The notes under the pieces: model-generated | The model's input: only the letters and a program-made list of their open reading frames with translations | Database searches by the model: none | What the model was told of the DNA's origin: nothing | Made by a program: the position numbers and the translations under genes | Part shown: piece by piece, positions 19,258 through 30,023 of the stretch | How the letters are laid out: each line of letters begins with the position of its first letter | Position numbering within the stretch: position 1 is the stretch's first letter | Assembly (NCBI RefSeq): GCF_002028545.1 | Contig: NZ_MWPQ01000040.1 | Span: forward strand, 62,001 to 126,000 | From: Nitrobacter vulgaris | GTDB taxonomy: Bacteria; Pseudomonadota; Alphaproteobacteria; Rhizobiales; Xanthobacteraceae | Direction of reading: 5' to 3' | Length of the DNA: 64,000 bases

Positions 19258-19677
19258 ATGCCTCTCTATGAGCATGTTTTTCTCGCGCGCCAAGATGCGA
19301 GTTCCCAGCAGGTCGAGGAATTGACCAATCAGATCACGGGCGTGATCACGGGATTGGGCGGCAAGGTCACCAAGACCGAGAACTGGGGCGTACGTTCGCT
19401 CACCTATCGCATGAAGAAGAACCGCAAAGCGCATTTCGTGCTGCTTAACATCGATGGGCCTGCCACGGTCGTCAATGAGATCGAGCGCCAGGAACGCATC
19501 CACGAAGACGTCATCCGCTATCTCACCGTGCGGGTCGAAGAACATGAAGAAGGTCCTTCGGCGATGATGCGCAAGGCCGATCGCGACCGTGAGCGTGACG
19601 ATCGCGGCGGCGGTTTCCGTGGCGACCGCGGTCCGCGCAGACCGCGCGATGACGCCAACGCAGTGGTTGAGGAGTAA
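19258..19677 (+). CDS. rpsF: 30S ribosomal protein S6
   Basis: The 139-residue protein starts [13 protein letters not shown] and includes the conserved [25 protein letters not shown]. The C-terminal 40 residues are charged ([11 protein letters not shown]...) as in other alphaproteobacterial S6 proteins. S6 binds S18 on the 30S platform, and rpsR follows 5 bases after the stop. The start is set by the GAGGAAAGG ribosome site. The in-frame extension to 19132 is not conserved. Confidence 0.98.
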   Translation: MPLYEHVFLARQDASSQQVEELTNQITGVITGLGGKVTKTENWGVRSLTYRMKKNRKAHFVLLNIDGPATVVNEIERQERIHEDVIRYLTVRVEEHEEGPSAMMRKADRDRERDDRGGGFRGDRGPRRPRDDANAVVEE

Positions 19678-19682
19678 GAATC

Positions 19683-19922
19683 ATGGCTGATGCCGGTGCA
19701 CGCCGTCCATTTTTCCGCCGCCGCAAGACCTGCCCGTTCACGGGTGCGAATGCGCCGAAACTCGATTACAAGGATTCCAAGCTGTTGATGCGTTACGTCT
19801 CCGAGCGCGGCAAGATCGTGCCGAGCCGCATCACCGCTGTATCCGCCAAGAAGCAGCGTGAGCTAGCGCGTGCGGTCAAGCGTGCGCGTTTCCTCGGTCT
19901 ACTTCCATACGTTATCCGGTAA
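19683..19922 (+). CDS. rpsR: 30S ribosomal protein S18
   Basis: A 79-residue basic protein with the S18 core: [37 protein letters not shown] and [21 protein letters not shown]. It forms a heterodimer with S6 on the 30S platform. It is followed by a GC hairpin (CGCCGGCG at 19931-19938 and again at 19943-19950) that has no T-tract and may only weaken read-through. Confidence 0.98.
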   Translation: MADAGARRPFFRRRKTCPFTGANAPKLDYKDSKLLMRYVSERGKIVPSRITAVSAKKQRELARAVKRARFLGLLPYVIR

Positions 19923-19930
19923 TTCACGGT

Positions 19931-19950
19931 CGCCGGCGGCGTCGCCGGCG
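19931..19950 (+). terminator. GC hairpin after rpsR (weak or attenuating)
   Basis: Two CGCCGGCG palindromes separated by four bases form an 8-bp stem directly after rpsR. No U-run follows, so if it acts at all it may protect or attenuate the transcript rather than end it. The downstream genes DUF2232 and rplI are in the same direction. Confidence 0.4.
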
Positions 19951-20051
19951 TCTATCATCGTTATATTTCATAAGGCTTCCGGGTTATTCCGGGGGCCGAT
20001 GGTTGGGGCTCGAACGAGACCTCTAACCGCTCGAGAGGAGCGGGACAGCTG

Positions 20052-21038
20052 ATGACTATGAACCTCCTCATTGCGGTCGCAGCCGGATGCGCCTCCGCGC
20101 TGATGTTCGCGTCGATCATTTCGGGCGCGCTGATCTCGCTGCTGTTGTTCTATCTGGCTCCATTGCCGCTGATGGTCGCGGCAATGGGATGGGGTCCGAC
20201 CTGCGCAGCTATCGGCGGCGCTATTGCTGGCGCCAGCCTTGGCGTCTTGTTCGGTCCGCCGTATTCCGCAGCTTTCGTGCTGACTGTCGCGCTGCCCGCG
20301 TGGTGGCTGGGACATCTGGTGCTGCTCGGCCGTCCGGTCATCGCGGATACGCCGCCGCAAAGCACCGACGCAGTGCCGCCCGCTCTGTACCCGGTCGACT
20401 GGTATCCACTTGGACGCATACTGATCTGGATTGCCTGCTTCGCCGCGCTGACCACGACCGCCGCGCTTCTTACGCTTGGCTCCGACGCATCGACGATTAC
20501 GGATACCCTGCGGCGCGGTTTGGTACGCATCGCCAATGTGCAGGATGCAGCGTCACGCGATCGGGCCTCGGAGGTCGTCGATGCGTTTGTGGCCATTGCC
20601 CCCGCCGCTGCCGCAACGATTGCTATGGCGACGCTGACGCTCAATATGTGGCTGGCGGCCAAAGTCACCGCCACCTCCGGCCGGCTGCGGCGCCCCTGGC
20701 CCGACATGAGGACAACGACGCTCCCGCCGATGGCTCTGGTTGCGATGATGGTCGCGCTGGCGATGTGCTTCGTCGGCGGCTTGCCTGCGATCCTGGCCCA
20801 GATCGTTACCGCGTGTCTGATGATGACGTATGCGCTAGTAGGTTTCGCCGTGTTGCACACGATCACCCTAACGATGCGGAACCGTGGGCTATGGCTCGGC
20901 TCGGTCTACGCCGTCGTGCTGATGTTCGTATGGCCCGTCGTCACGATTGTAGGCATCGGCATCGCAGACGCAATTTTTGGATTTCGGCAACGTTACCTGC
21001 AACGGCACAGGCCTCCGCCGCTCGCGCCGAAATCGTGA
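20052..21038 (+). CDS. DUF2232 family membrane protein
   Basis: The 328-residue protein has several long hydrophobic helices (about 5-35, 38-60, 65-90, 118-140, 172-200, 228-270, 275-310) and little else. Its position between rpsR and rplI and its YybS/DUF2232-like profile are typical of Rhizobiales. No catalytic motif is visible and the function is not known. The start at 20052 has GAGAGGAGCGGG upstream. It probably belongs to the ribosomal transcript. Membership in DUF2232 is by context and general pattern. Confidence 0.8.
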   Translation: MTMNLLIAVAAGCASALMFASIISGALISLLLFYLAPLPLMVAAMGWGPTCAAIGGAIAGASLGVLFGPPYSAAFVLTVALPAWWLGHLVLLGRPVIADTPPQSTDAVPPALYPVDWYPLGRILIWIACFAALTTTAALLTLGSDASTITDTLRRGLVRIANVQDAASRDRASEVVDAFVAIAPAAAATIAMATLTLNMWLAAKVTATSGRLRRPWPDMRTTTLPPMALVAMMVALAMCFVGGLPAILAQIVTACLMMTYALVGFAVLHTITLTMRNRGLWLGSVYAVVLMFVWPVVTIVGIGIADAIFGFRQRYLQRHRPPPLAPKS

Positions 21039-21077
21039 CTCAATACAGTTACTCAACACCGAACAAGAGGATCGAAT

Positions 21078-21683
21078 ATGGAAGTCATTCTGCTGGAACG
21101 TGTAGCCAAGCTTGGGCAGATGGGCGAGGTCGTGAAGGTTAAGGACGGTTTCGCCCGCAACTTTCTTCTCCGACGCGGCAAGGCCCTGCGCGCGACCGCC
21201 GAAAATCGAGCCAAATACGACGGCATGAAAGCCGAGCTTGAAGCTAACAACATCAAGGCCAAGGGCGAAGCCGCCAACGTCGCCGAGAAGATCAACGGAC
21301 GCGACATTGTCATTATCCGCCAGGCTTCCGAAACCGGCCAGCTATTCGGTTCGGTCACCGTCCGCGACATCGTCGCTTCGTTGGCCGCCGACGGCATTAT
21401 CGTCACCCGCCCCCAGGTCTGGCTAGATGCGCCGATCAAGACGATAGGCAAGCAGAAGCTGACGGTCGCGGTCCACCCGGAAGTTGAGGCTGAAATCACG
21501 GTGACTGTCGCCCGCAGCGTCGACGAAGCCGAACGCATCCAGCGCGGCGAGGACATCAGTACCCGACAGGAGGATCGCGACGCCGCGGCCGAAGCGATCG
21601 CCGCCGCCGGCGAATTCTTTGATCCGGAAGCACAACATGACGAGCCAGCCACGGGGGACGAGCAGAACACTGAGGAGAGATAA
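21078..21683 (+). CDS. rplI: 50S ribosomal protein L9
   Basis: The 201-residue protein begins [30 protein letters not shown], the L9 N-domain. A long connecting helix and the C-domain follow ([17 protein letters not shown]). About 45 acidic residues extend past the usual end near 150, as in other alphaproteobacterial L9 proteins. L9 binds 23S rRNA near the L1 stalk. It is the last gene of the rpsF operon. Confidence 0.98.
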   Translation: MEVILLERVAKLGQMGEVVKVKDGFARNFLLRRGKALRATAENRAKYDGMKAELEANNIKAKGEAANVAEKINGRDIVIIRQASETGQLFGSVTVRDIVASLAADGIIVTRPQVWLDAPIKTIGKQKLTVAVHPEVEAEITVTVARSVDEAERIQRGEDISTRQEDRDAAAEAIAAAGEFFDPEAQHDEPATGDEQNTEER

Positions 21684-21769
21684 ATCCCGTTCGCACGAGC
21701 GGCGCTCGCGTCTTTTTGTCAATCTCGTCAGAAGTTCCTAGCCGCCGTCGCAATCGCCTCAACAAGACT

Positions 21770-21793
21770 GTGGATGCGCGCTTATGCGTCCAC
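21770..21793. other. Hairpin downstream of rplI
   Basis: GTGGATGC at 21770-21777 pairs with GCGTCCAC at 21786-21793 (one G-U pair) around an 8-base loop. There is no adjacent T-tract. It may be a processing hairpin at the end of the rpsF-rplI transcript. Confidence 0.4.
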
Positions 21794-21797
21794 ATCG

Positions 21798-21860
21798 TCG
21801 TGTTTCGGGCGAAGTGGATACCGGTTCGCGTAGATTGATTTCAAAGCCGGAATGGCTCTA
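21798..21860 (+). repeat. Intergenic palindromic repeat, copy C (partial)
   Basis: Contains GGCGAAGTGGATACCGGTTC followed by GCG, the left block of the repeat, then a diverged right part ending GGCTCTA. It lies in the gap between the convergent genes rplI and clpA. Confidence 0.65.
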
Positions 21861-21884
21861 TCGCTCAAGCCCATGAACAAGGCA

Positions 21885-21922
21885 AAACGGCCGGCACTTT
21901 CGTGCCGGCCGTTTGTTTTTTT
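21885..21922. terminator. Strong bidirectional terminator between rplI and clpA
   Basis: A perfect 13-bp stem (AAACGGCCGGCAC at 21885-21897, GTGCCGGCCGTTT at 21902-21914) with a 4-base loop is followed by GTTTTTTT on the plus strand. An A-run on its left side serves the minus strand. It lies 10 bases past the clpA stop and can end both convergent transcripts. Confidence 0.9.
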
Positions 21923-21932
21923 GTATCCGCGG

Positions 21933-24341
<2,409 letters not shown>

Positions 24342-24584
24342 TCCGCGTCCTCTAGGGTCTCTTGGCCATCATGATCGCCATCGCCCCGTCAGGCAACAAC
24401 AACCTTCGTCAACAATATAGTAATATACCGTCCGGGGGGAAGGGTCCGTCTCCGCGAACATAGTGCGCGGCAACGCGAATCGCACAGAGGCTTGGGAATC
24501 ATGAGCTTTGCCGAACCGCCGCGCTGATTGAACCGGCCTGACCAGAAAGCAAAAAAATCGTTCCGACTAATCGGGTTGGCGCAG

Positions 24585-24917
24585 TTACTTTTTTTCCATC
24601 ACGCATTGCAGCGGATGCTGGTGCTTGCGCGCGAAATCCATCACCTGCGTGACCTTGGTCTCGGCAACCTCGTAGGTGAACACGCCGCATTCGCCGATAC
24701 CGTGATGATGGACATGCAGCATGATCTGGGTGGCGGCCTCCAGATCCTTTTGAAAGAACTTCTCGAGGACGTGAACGACGAACTCCATCGGTGTGTAGTC
24801 GTCATTCAATATGAGCACACGATAAAGACTGGGACGTTTCGTCTTCGGCCTGACTTTGGTTATTACCGACGCGGCTGGATCGCCCTGGCCGCCGACGCGG
24901 TCTTCGTCTTCACTCAT
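24585..24917 (-). CDS. clpS: ATP-dependent Clp protease adaptor ClpS
   Basis: ClpS delivers N-degron substrates to ClpA. The 110-residue form begins [14 protein letters not shown] and has the core [24 protein letters not shown] with the NDDYTPM substrate-pocket motif. The histidine-rich [21 protein letters not shown] and the [19 protein letters not shown] end are also present. A longer start at 24983 is possible, but the added residues are not like the family. Its place next to clpA fits its role. Confidence 0.96.
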   Translation of the reverse strand: MSEDEDRVGGQGDPAASVITKVRPKTKRPSLYRVLILNDDYTPMEFVVHVLEKFFQKDLEAATQIMLHVHHHGIGECGVFTYEVAETKVTQVMDFARKHQHPLQCVMEKK

Positions 24918-25381
24918 TCTTGGTGCTGAAGGGACATCCCTCACGCACGATCCAGATATTTGAATGACAGGCAGCTTCAACATGGCTCAAGCGTTCGATA
25001 TCTTTTCACGATCAACGACGGCCCCGGCCAAGTTACCGCGCGCCGCGTCAAGCTGCGACGTATAGGGCCGCTTATCCCTGTGTGAACGTCGGCTGGCCCG
25101 GACGGTTTAAGTATGGGTTTGTATTCGCCTCACCGCAAGATCGTAATTTCTCCTGAAACGGCTAACGAGCGAGATCAACCGCCCAGTTGGTGGTTAACCG
25201 ACTCCTTCTGCCCCTCCAGAAAGTCAGCAAAGCCCATTTAAGCTCCATTGACGATGGGTAAGCAATTTTGAACGATCGTCGCAATTTGTGCGGCTATTTA
25301 CCTGCTTTCTCAGGACAACTTTACCACCCGTTTAGCCCAGAGGCTCGAAAATGCGCTTGAACCAACGGATCGGTGACAACT
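24918..25381. other. Intergenic region clpS/TadG-like
   Basis: These 464 bases separate divergent genes and contain no convincing frame. The promoters for clpS and the TadG-like gene should be here. The right half (about 25230-25340) is AT-richer than its surroundings. No clear repeat or hairpin was seen. Confidence 0.4.
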
Positions 25382-27184
25382 ATGTCTGGGACGTCAATTT
25401 ACAAACGGACTCGCAACTCAATCGGGCATTTTAGTCGCGATTCTCGAGGTAACATCGCACCTATTTTTGCGATCGCGCTTCTGCCGATATTAGGTTTCGT
25501 GGGCGCCGCCGTCGATTACACGCGGGCGAATGCCGCACGCTCCTCGATGCAGGCGGCCATTGATTCAGCGGTGCTCATGGTTTCCAGAGACGCTGCGGCG
25601 AACCCGACGATGTCGTCCCAACAGATCACGGAGGCGGTGCAGCGGTATTTTTCGTCGCTTTATACGGACAAATCCGCTTTCGGCGTGACCGTAAGCGCGA
25701 CCTATACCCCGAGCACGTCATCGGCGGCGGCAACGATCCTCGCCTCCGGACAGGGCACGATCAAAACCGATTTCATGAAGGTCGCCGGCTTTCCGGAACT
25801 TAGTTTCGGCACCAGTTCCACATCCACATGGGGTAATTCGCGCATGAGGGTCGCGATGGTGTTGGACAATACAGGCTCGATGGCGTCCAACGGCAAAATG
25901 TCGGCGTTGCAAACCGCCGCGAAAGACATGATCGATTCGCTGTCCGCTTTCTCCAAAACCACCGGTGATGTCTATATTTCAATCGTTCCGTTCGCAAAGG
26001 ACGTCAACGTTGGAACCGCCAAGGTCAACGCAGCTTGGCTGAATTGGTCGGAGTGGGAGGGTGAGCCGCCTATCATCACTCAGAATAGTTATCCAATCAA
26101 CGTAAAGTACAACAACATCACCTACACATGGGCTGATATCGGCCCGGGTGCCCCTTGCCCGTTCGATACAAAAAACAACGGAAGCCCTCGACCAACTCAA
26201 AATAGTAGCATAGGCAAATTCAGCTTCGCTTGCATGGACCGGCCGGGCTCCCTCGCCAGCGCAACAGATCTCAGCAGCGTTAGCACCAATCGATATCTGA
26301 TCCCGTCGGACCCCGGCGGAAAGTATTATGGTATGATTTGTCCCGGCATAGACGGCGGAGAGAAGTTCCCGGGGAAAACCAGCGTTTACTACAATGGCTG
26401 CTATACTAGCGTTGTCGATACGGACAATAGCATAGTTGTATCAACTGGATCGGGCGCAAGTTGTCCCAGCACAACACCCAACTGCTCGTGCTCGGGCAAC
26501 GGCAAAAACCGCAAATGCACGCAGGTAAAATATAAGCACTACTGGCGGACCCATCCGACCGATACCGATCAGGCGAAAAACGCCGCTCCCGCTCACAGCA
26601 CTTGGACCGGTTGCATCAACGACCGCGACCCGGATTACGACATTTCAAATGCCGCTCCCTCTACGGGCAGCGACGGAACACCCTCCACGAAATTCTACAC
26701 CGAACAGTGGAAAGACTGTCTCCCAGCCACGATCACGCCTATGAGTTACGCGTGGGGCGATCTGAAAACACAGATCGGTGCGATGTCTCCCAGCGGCAAT
26801 ACTAACCAGAGTATCGGCCTTGCCTGGGGCTGGCAGTCGCTCAGCACGACCAACGGTCCCATCGCGGCGCCCGGAAAAGAGTCGGCGTACGTCTATCAGG
26901 ACTATATCGTCCTTTTGTCCGACGGCCTGAACACGCAGAATCGCTGGTACACGAGCGCGTCCAGTATCGACGCGCGACAGGCGTTGCTGTGCCAAAAAGT
27001 CAAGGACAGCGGCGTCGTCGTCTTTACAATCCAGGTCAACATCGGCAGCAAGGATCCCCTATCGGACGTGCTCAAAAACTGCGCCACCGACGGAAATTTT
27101 CAGATGATCACGTCGGCGACGCAGACTGCCGACGCCTTTCAGAACGTTCTCACGCAAATCTCGCAGCTGCGCATCGCCAAATAA
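25382..27184 (+). CDS. TadE/TadG-like protein with von Willebrand A domain
   Basis: The 600-residue protein has a short basic cytoplasmic start and the TadE/G-type segment RGNIAPIFAIALLPILGFVG with a membrane helix (about 22-45). The conserved VDYTRANAARSSMQAAIDSAVL follows. A split VWA domain comes next: the metal-site motif DNTGSM is at about 161-166, and the second half (IVLLSDGLNTQNRW onward, about 510-600) is at the C-terminus. Between them is a long insert with a cysteine-rich patch (SCPSTTPNCSCSGNG, near 355-375). TadG proteins work with Flp/Tad pili, but no other tad gene is nearby, so its role is open. GTG at 25373 is an alternative start. Confidence 0.85.
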   Translation: MSGTSIYKRTRNSIGHFSRDSRGNIAPIFAIALLPILGFVGAAVDYTRANAARSSMQAAIDSAVLMVSRDAAANPTMSSQQITEAVQRYFSSLYTDKSAFGVTVSATYTPSTSSAAATILASGQGTIKTDFMKVAGFPELSFGTSSTSTWGNSRMRVAMVLDNTGSMASNGKMSALQTAAKDMIDSLSAFSKTTGDVYISIVPFAKDVNVGTAKVNAAWLNWSEWEGEPPIITQNSYPINVKYNNITYTWADIGPGAPCPFDTKNNGSPRPTQNSSIGKFSFACMDRPGSLASATDLSSVSTNRYLIPSDPGGKYYGMICPGIDGGEKFPGKTSVYYNGCYTSVVDTDNSIVVSTGSGASCPSTTPNCSCSGNGKNRKCTQVKYKHYWRTHPTDTDQAKNAAPAHSTWTGCINDRDPDYDISNAAPSTGSDGTPSTKFYTEQWKDCLPATITPMSYAWGDLKTQIGAMSPSGNTNQSIGLAWGWQSLSTTNGPIAAPGKESAYVYQDYIVLLSDGLNTQNRWYTSASSIDARQALLCQKVKDSGVVVFTIQVNIGSKDPLSDVLKNCATDGNFQMITSATQTADAFQNVLTQISQLRIAK

Positions 27185-27205
27185 CGCGCTCGCGGTAGCA
27201 CAACA

Positions 27206-27238
27206 AAAAGCCCGGCCGATGATATTGGCCGGGCTTTT
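27206..27238. terminator. Bidirectional terminator between TadG-like and phasin genes
   Basis: AAAAGCCCGGCC (27206-27217 region) and GGCCGGGCTTTT form a 12-bp stem with a 9-base loop. T-runs follow on either strand. It lies 21 bases after the TadG-like stop and just beyond the convergent phasin gene. Confidence 0.93.
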
Positions 27239-27255
27239 CTTATTTGAGATTTTTC

Positions 27256-27594
27256 TTAGCGCGCTGCTGGAACAAACTTCGCGGTAAAGTCCTCAAGCGG
27301 CTTGTAGGCTTGTTTGGCGAGATCGGCGTAGAGGCCACCGATCTTCTGAGACTCGTTCACGAACGTCTCGTAGGCCGTTTTGGCATATTCGGTTTGCGCC
27401 GCTACGGCTTGGTCCAGCGATTTCGCCCCAACGAGTTTCTCGGTGAATGCGTTGCCATCTTCAACCGTTTTTCGAGTGTAATCGCCAAAGGCTACAGCGA
27501 TGGCCTGAACGCCCTTGTGAAAGCTGCTCGCGGTTGCGACAGCGGCGTCCAACTGTTCCTTGCCCTGCTGCTGGATCTCTTCAGTCGTGGTCAT
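27256..27594 (-). CDS. Phasin family protein
   Basis: The 112-residue protein (MTTTEEIQQQGKEQLDAAVATAS...) is helical, Ala/Gln/Lys-rich and lacks Cys and Pro in its core. It matches the Phasin_2 type that coats polyhydroxyalkanoate granules. Conserved features are the N-terminal amphipathic helix and a C-terminal YADLAKQAYKPLEDFTAK. ATG at 27594 has GAAAGGAAG upstream; the in-frame extension to 27669 runs through the promoter region. Two palindromic operators lie upstream. No PHA synthase gene is in the window. Some phasin_2 proteins may serve stress roles instead. Confidence 0.9.
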   Translation of the reverse strand: MTTTEEIQQQGKEQLDAAVATASSFHKGVQAIAVAFGDYTRKTVEDGNAFTEKLVGAKSLDQAVAAQTEYAKTAYETFVNESQKIGGLYADLAKQAYKPLEDFTAKFVPAAR

Positions 27595-27647
27595 GATACT
27601 TCCTTTCGTGACAAAGCGGGAGTTGCCGCTGATCTGATACGAAAATA

Positions 27648-27690
27648 GTGCGATGCACAATAAATTCAAGTGTTATTGTGCATTGCACAA
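27648..27690. promoter_or_regulatory. Paired TGC-N3-GCA palindromes upstream of phasin gene (candidate PhaR operator)
   Basis: GTGCGATGCAC (27648-27658) and TTGTGCATTGCACAA (27676-27690) are two palindromes sharing the core TGC-N3-GCA, with centres 30 bp apart, about three helical turns. PhaR-type repressors of phasin genes in alphaproteobacteria are known to bind TGC-rich palindromes of this kind. Assignment to PhaR is inference. Confidence 0.7.
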
Positions 27691-27941
27691 TCGTTGCATT
27701 CATTCAAACCCGTCCAGCGTCATCAACAGTTGCTTAACTCTTTCGAAACTCCAGCCCCCTACGCTGGTATTCGAATCTTGAGCGTTTCCCGTGGCAAAGG
27801 CAAAAAATGCCATGGAACCAGGCTCTTAGCCAGAACGGCAATCTGACCTGCCACCTCGCCTAGAGAACCGGTTTGCGCTGAACGTCCAGATCAGTCGGTC
27901 GGGCACAATTTTGCCTCACGAACCGGTGACTAGAGTCGAAA
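27691..27941. other. Intergenic region phasin/D,D-carboxypeptidase
   Basis: Divergent gap without a coding frame. It should hold the promoter of the carboxypeptidase gene. No further repeat was seen. Confidence 0.35.
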
Positions 27942-27959
27942 ATGGGGACGGGGAAGTAC

Positions 27960-29714
27960 ATGCTTCATACCACCTTGGCTTCCTCGCGCGCGATGCGCGT
28001 TGGCGCATTCGGACTTGCAGCGATAGTCGCGGTCGTTTTTACGATCGATCAGGCGAATGCGCGGCGTGCCCGTCACCACCATCGCCATCATCAGCAGCAG
28101 GAGCGGCATAGCTACAATCCGCCATTCGCTTCGATCGTTGTGGATGCCAATTCCGGAGCGACGCTGTCGTCCACTAATCCTGACAGTCTTCGTCATCCGG
28201 CATCTCTCACCAAAATGATGACGCTCTATATGCTTTTTGAGCGTCTGGATTCCGGCAAGATCGGCCTCGACACCGAGATGCGCGTCTCAGCGCGCGCGGC
28301 ATCACAGGATCCGACGAAGCTCGGTCTGCAGCAGGGTCAGACCATCCGCGTCGAAGATGCGATCAAAGGACTGGTGACGAAATCCGCTAACGACGCGGCC
28401 GTCGTAATCTCCGAGGCGATCGCAGGGGACGAAGACGACTTCGCCAGAATGATGACGCGGAAGGCCCGCGCGCTCGGCATGACGCGGACGGTCTATCGGA
28501 ACGCTTCAGGTCTTCCCGACGACGATCAAATCACCACCGCGCGGGATCAGGCGACGCTTGGCCGTGCCTTGCAAGATCGTTTCCCGCGTTACTACCGTTA
28601 CTTCGCGACCACCTCATTCACGTTCCGCGGTCGCACCATTCGGGGCCATAACCATTTGCTCGGCAGCGTAGATGGCGTCGATGGAATCAAGACCGGTTAT
28701 ATTCGAGCCTCCGGCTTCAACTTGGTCACCAACCTCAGGCGCGGCAATCGCCACCTCGTCGGCGTCGTTCTTGGCGGTCGCAGCGGCGGTTCACGCGATG
28801 CGACCATGCGCCAATTGCTGGCCCAAAATCTCGAGATGGCTTCAACGCGGCGGACGGTTGCCGCTATTGCCGAAAGCAGTATGGCGGAGGCCAATGCGAA
28901 AGCGGCCGAAGATCAGGCGCGGTCACGGCCCACTAGCGTGACGCAAGTGGACGGTGCTGTTCAAGTCGCGTCCAATGTGCCCGAACCCGTCACGCTGCCG
29001 CCCGAACGTCCCGCTCGCTCGCTGATAACGGCTTCGAACGCTGCGCTGCCCCCGAAAAGGCCTGTGTCCGAACCCGCTGTTTTGACGAGTGGCGTTATCA
29101 AGACCCAGCCCATCGACGCCGTTCCCGGCGCCACCGAACCGATGAAGCCGGTGCGGGTCAAAACGGTGCAGGTCAAGGCAAAATCGGTCAGGTTGGCTTC
29201 GGCCGGGCCGGCACCCTCTGTGTCGCCGGCCGCCGGCAACGCCACAACGGATCACGATGGGGCACCGGAAACGTCGGGCTCTGTCGTAGCGCGGGCGAAT
29301 ATGCCGCCGCAACCTGCCAACTTCGGCAATGGTCAGGGCATCTTGGGCGTACTCCCCGCTTCGAGTCTTTCTTCTTCGACAAAGCAGGCGATGGCTCATG
29401 CGGATTCAGGAGCAGAGGTTCAACCGCGGACCGTTCAGAAGAATGGCGCGCTGAAACCAGTGGCATCGCATTCGGGTTGGATCATTCAGGTTGGCGCACT
29501 GGAAACGGAAAGCCAGGCGCGTGAGCGTCTCGATACGGCCCGAGGTCGCGCCCCCAAGATGTTGGGCAAGGCCGATCCCTTCACTGAGTCTGTAGGCAAG
29601 GGAAACAAAAAACTCTATCGCGCCCGCTTCGCCGGCCTCGACCGCGACGAAGCCGAAGCCGCGTGCCGCACCCTGAAGCGTTCGGATATATCCTGCATCA
29701 CAATCAAAAACTGA
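27960..29714 (+). CDS. D-alanyl-D-alanine carboxypeptidase (S11) with C-terminal SPOR domain
   Basis: This is a low-molecular-weight penicillin-binding protein that trims the terminal D-Ala of stem peptides. After the signal peptide (cleavage near ANA) a basic His-rich stretch follows. The catalytic motifs are S-L-T-K in HPASLTKMMTLYM, S-A-N in TKSANDAAV and K-T-G in GIKTGYIRASGF. A long Pro/Ala/Val-rich linker (about 310-500) leads to a SPOR domain (SGWIIQVGALETESQA to the end), which targets denuded glycan at the septum. ATG at 27960 (584 residues) has GGGGAAG upstream; ATG at 27942 is an alternative. Confidence 0.93.
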   Translation: MLHTTLASSRAMRVGAFGLAAIVAVVFTIDQANARRARHHHRHHQQQERHSYNPPFASIVVDANSGATLSSTNPDSLRHPASLTKMMTLYMLFERLDSGKIGLDTEMRVSARAASQDPTKLGLQQGQTIRVEDAIKGLVTKSANDAAVVISEAIAGDEDDFARMMTRKARALGMTRTVYRNASGLPDDDQITTARDQATLGRALQDRFPRYYRYFATTSFTFRGRTIRGHNHLLGSVDGVDGIKTGYIRASGFNLVTNLRRGNRHLVGVVLGGRSGGSRDATMRQLLAQNLEMASTRRTVAAIAESSMAEANAKAAEDQARSRPTSVTQVDGAVQVASNVPEPVTLPPERPARSLITASNAALPPKRPVSEPAVLTSGVIKTQPIDAVPGATEPMKPVRVKTVQVKAKSVRLASAGPAPSVSPAAGNATTDHDGAPETSGSVVARANMPPQPANFGNGQGILGVLPASSLSSSTKQAMAHADSGAEVQPRTVQKNGALKPVASHSGWIIQVGALETESQARERLDTARGRAPKMLGKADPFTESVGKGNKKLYRARFAGLDRDEAEAACRTLKRSDISCITIKN

Positions 29715-29760
29715 TCGCCCAGCCCGTATTGTATGCGAGTCAGGATTGATCCAGGCTAAT

Positions 29761-29860
29761 AGCGTTTTCGAGCGAAGTTGATTTCGGTTCGCGGGAAGAA
29801 AACCCGTTTGATCAAAATCATTCAGCCCCGCTTCTGATTCCGTCAGAAACGGGACTCTAG
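29761..29860 (+). repeat. Intergenic palindromic repeat, copy D (complete)
   Basis: A complete 100-base copy: AGCGTTTTCGAGCGAAGTTG, then CGGTTCGCGGGAAGAAAACC, then ATCAAAATCATTCAG, then the hairpin CCCGCTTCTGA...TCAGAAACGGG (29827-29853), ending ACTCTAG. It lies after the carboxypeptidase gene and may serve as its 3' hairpin. Confidence 0.85.
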
Positions 29861-30023
29861 GTCATCTGCGGCCGAAACCACCCGCGCAAACCACTCGTCA
29901 AGAATTAGCGGATAATATCCAAGCAACGATCGACCCGCCGGACAACGGCGGGCGAAAACGGGGCCTCGTCCGACAGAAAGATAGAAGCAACTCGCAGTGT
30001 AGCGTTTGGTAGCGTTGTTGGAG
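29861..30023. other. Intergenic region with GC hairpin
   Basis: CCCGCCG (29934-29940) and CGGCGGG (29946-29952) form a 7-bp hairpin with a 5-base loop between two convergent genes. There is no T-tract. It may mark the 3' end of the J-domain gene. Nothing else is seen. Confidence 0.4.

Noticed and set aside
25382-27184. Evidence for a Tad pilus locus
   Set aside because: Only one TadG-like gene is present; no prepilin, ATPase, secretin or prepilin peptidase gene is nearby.
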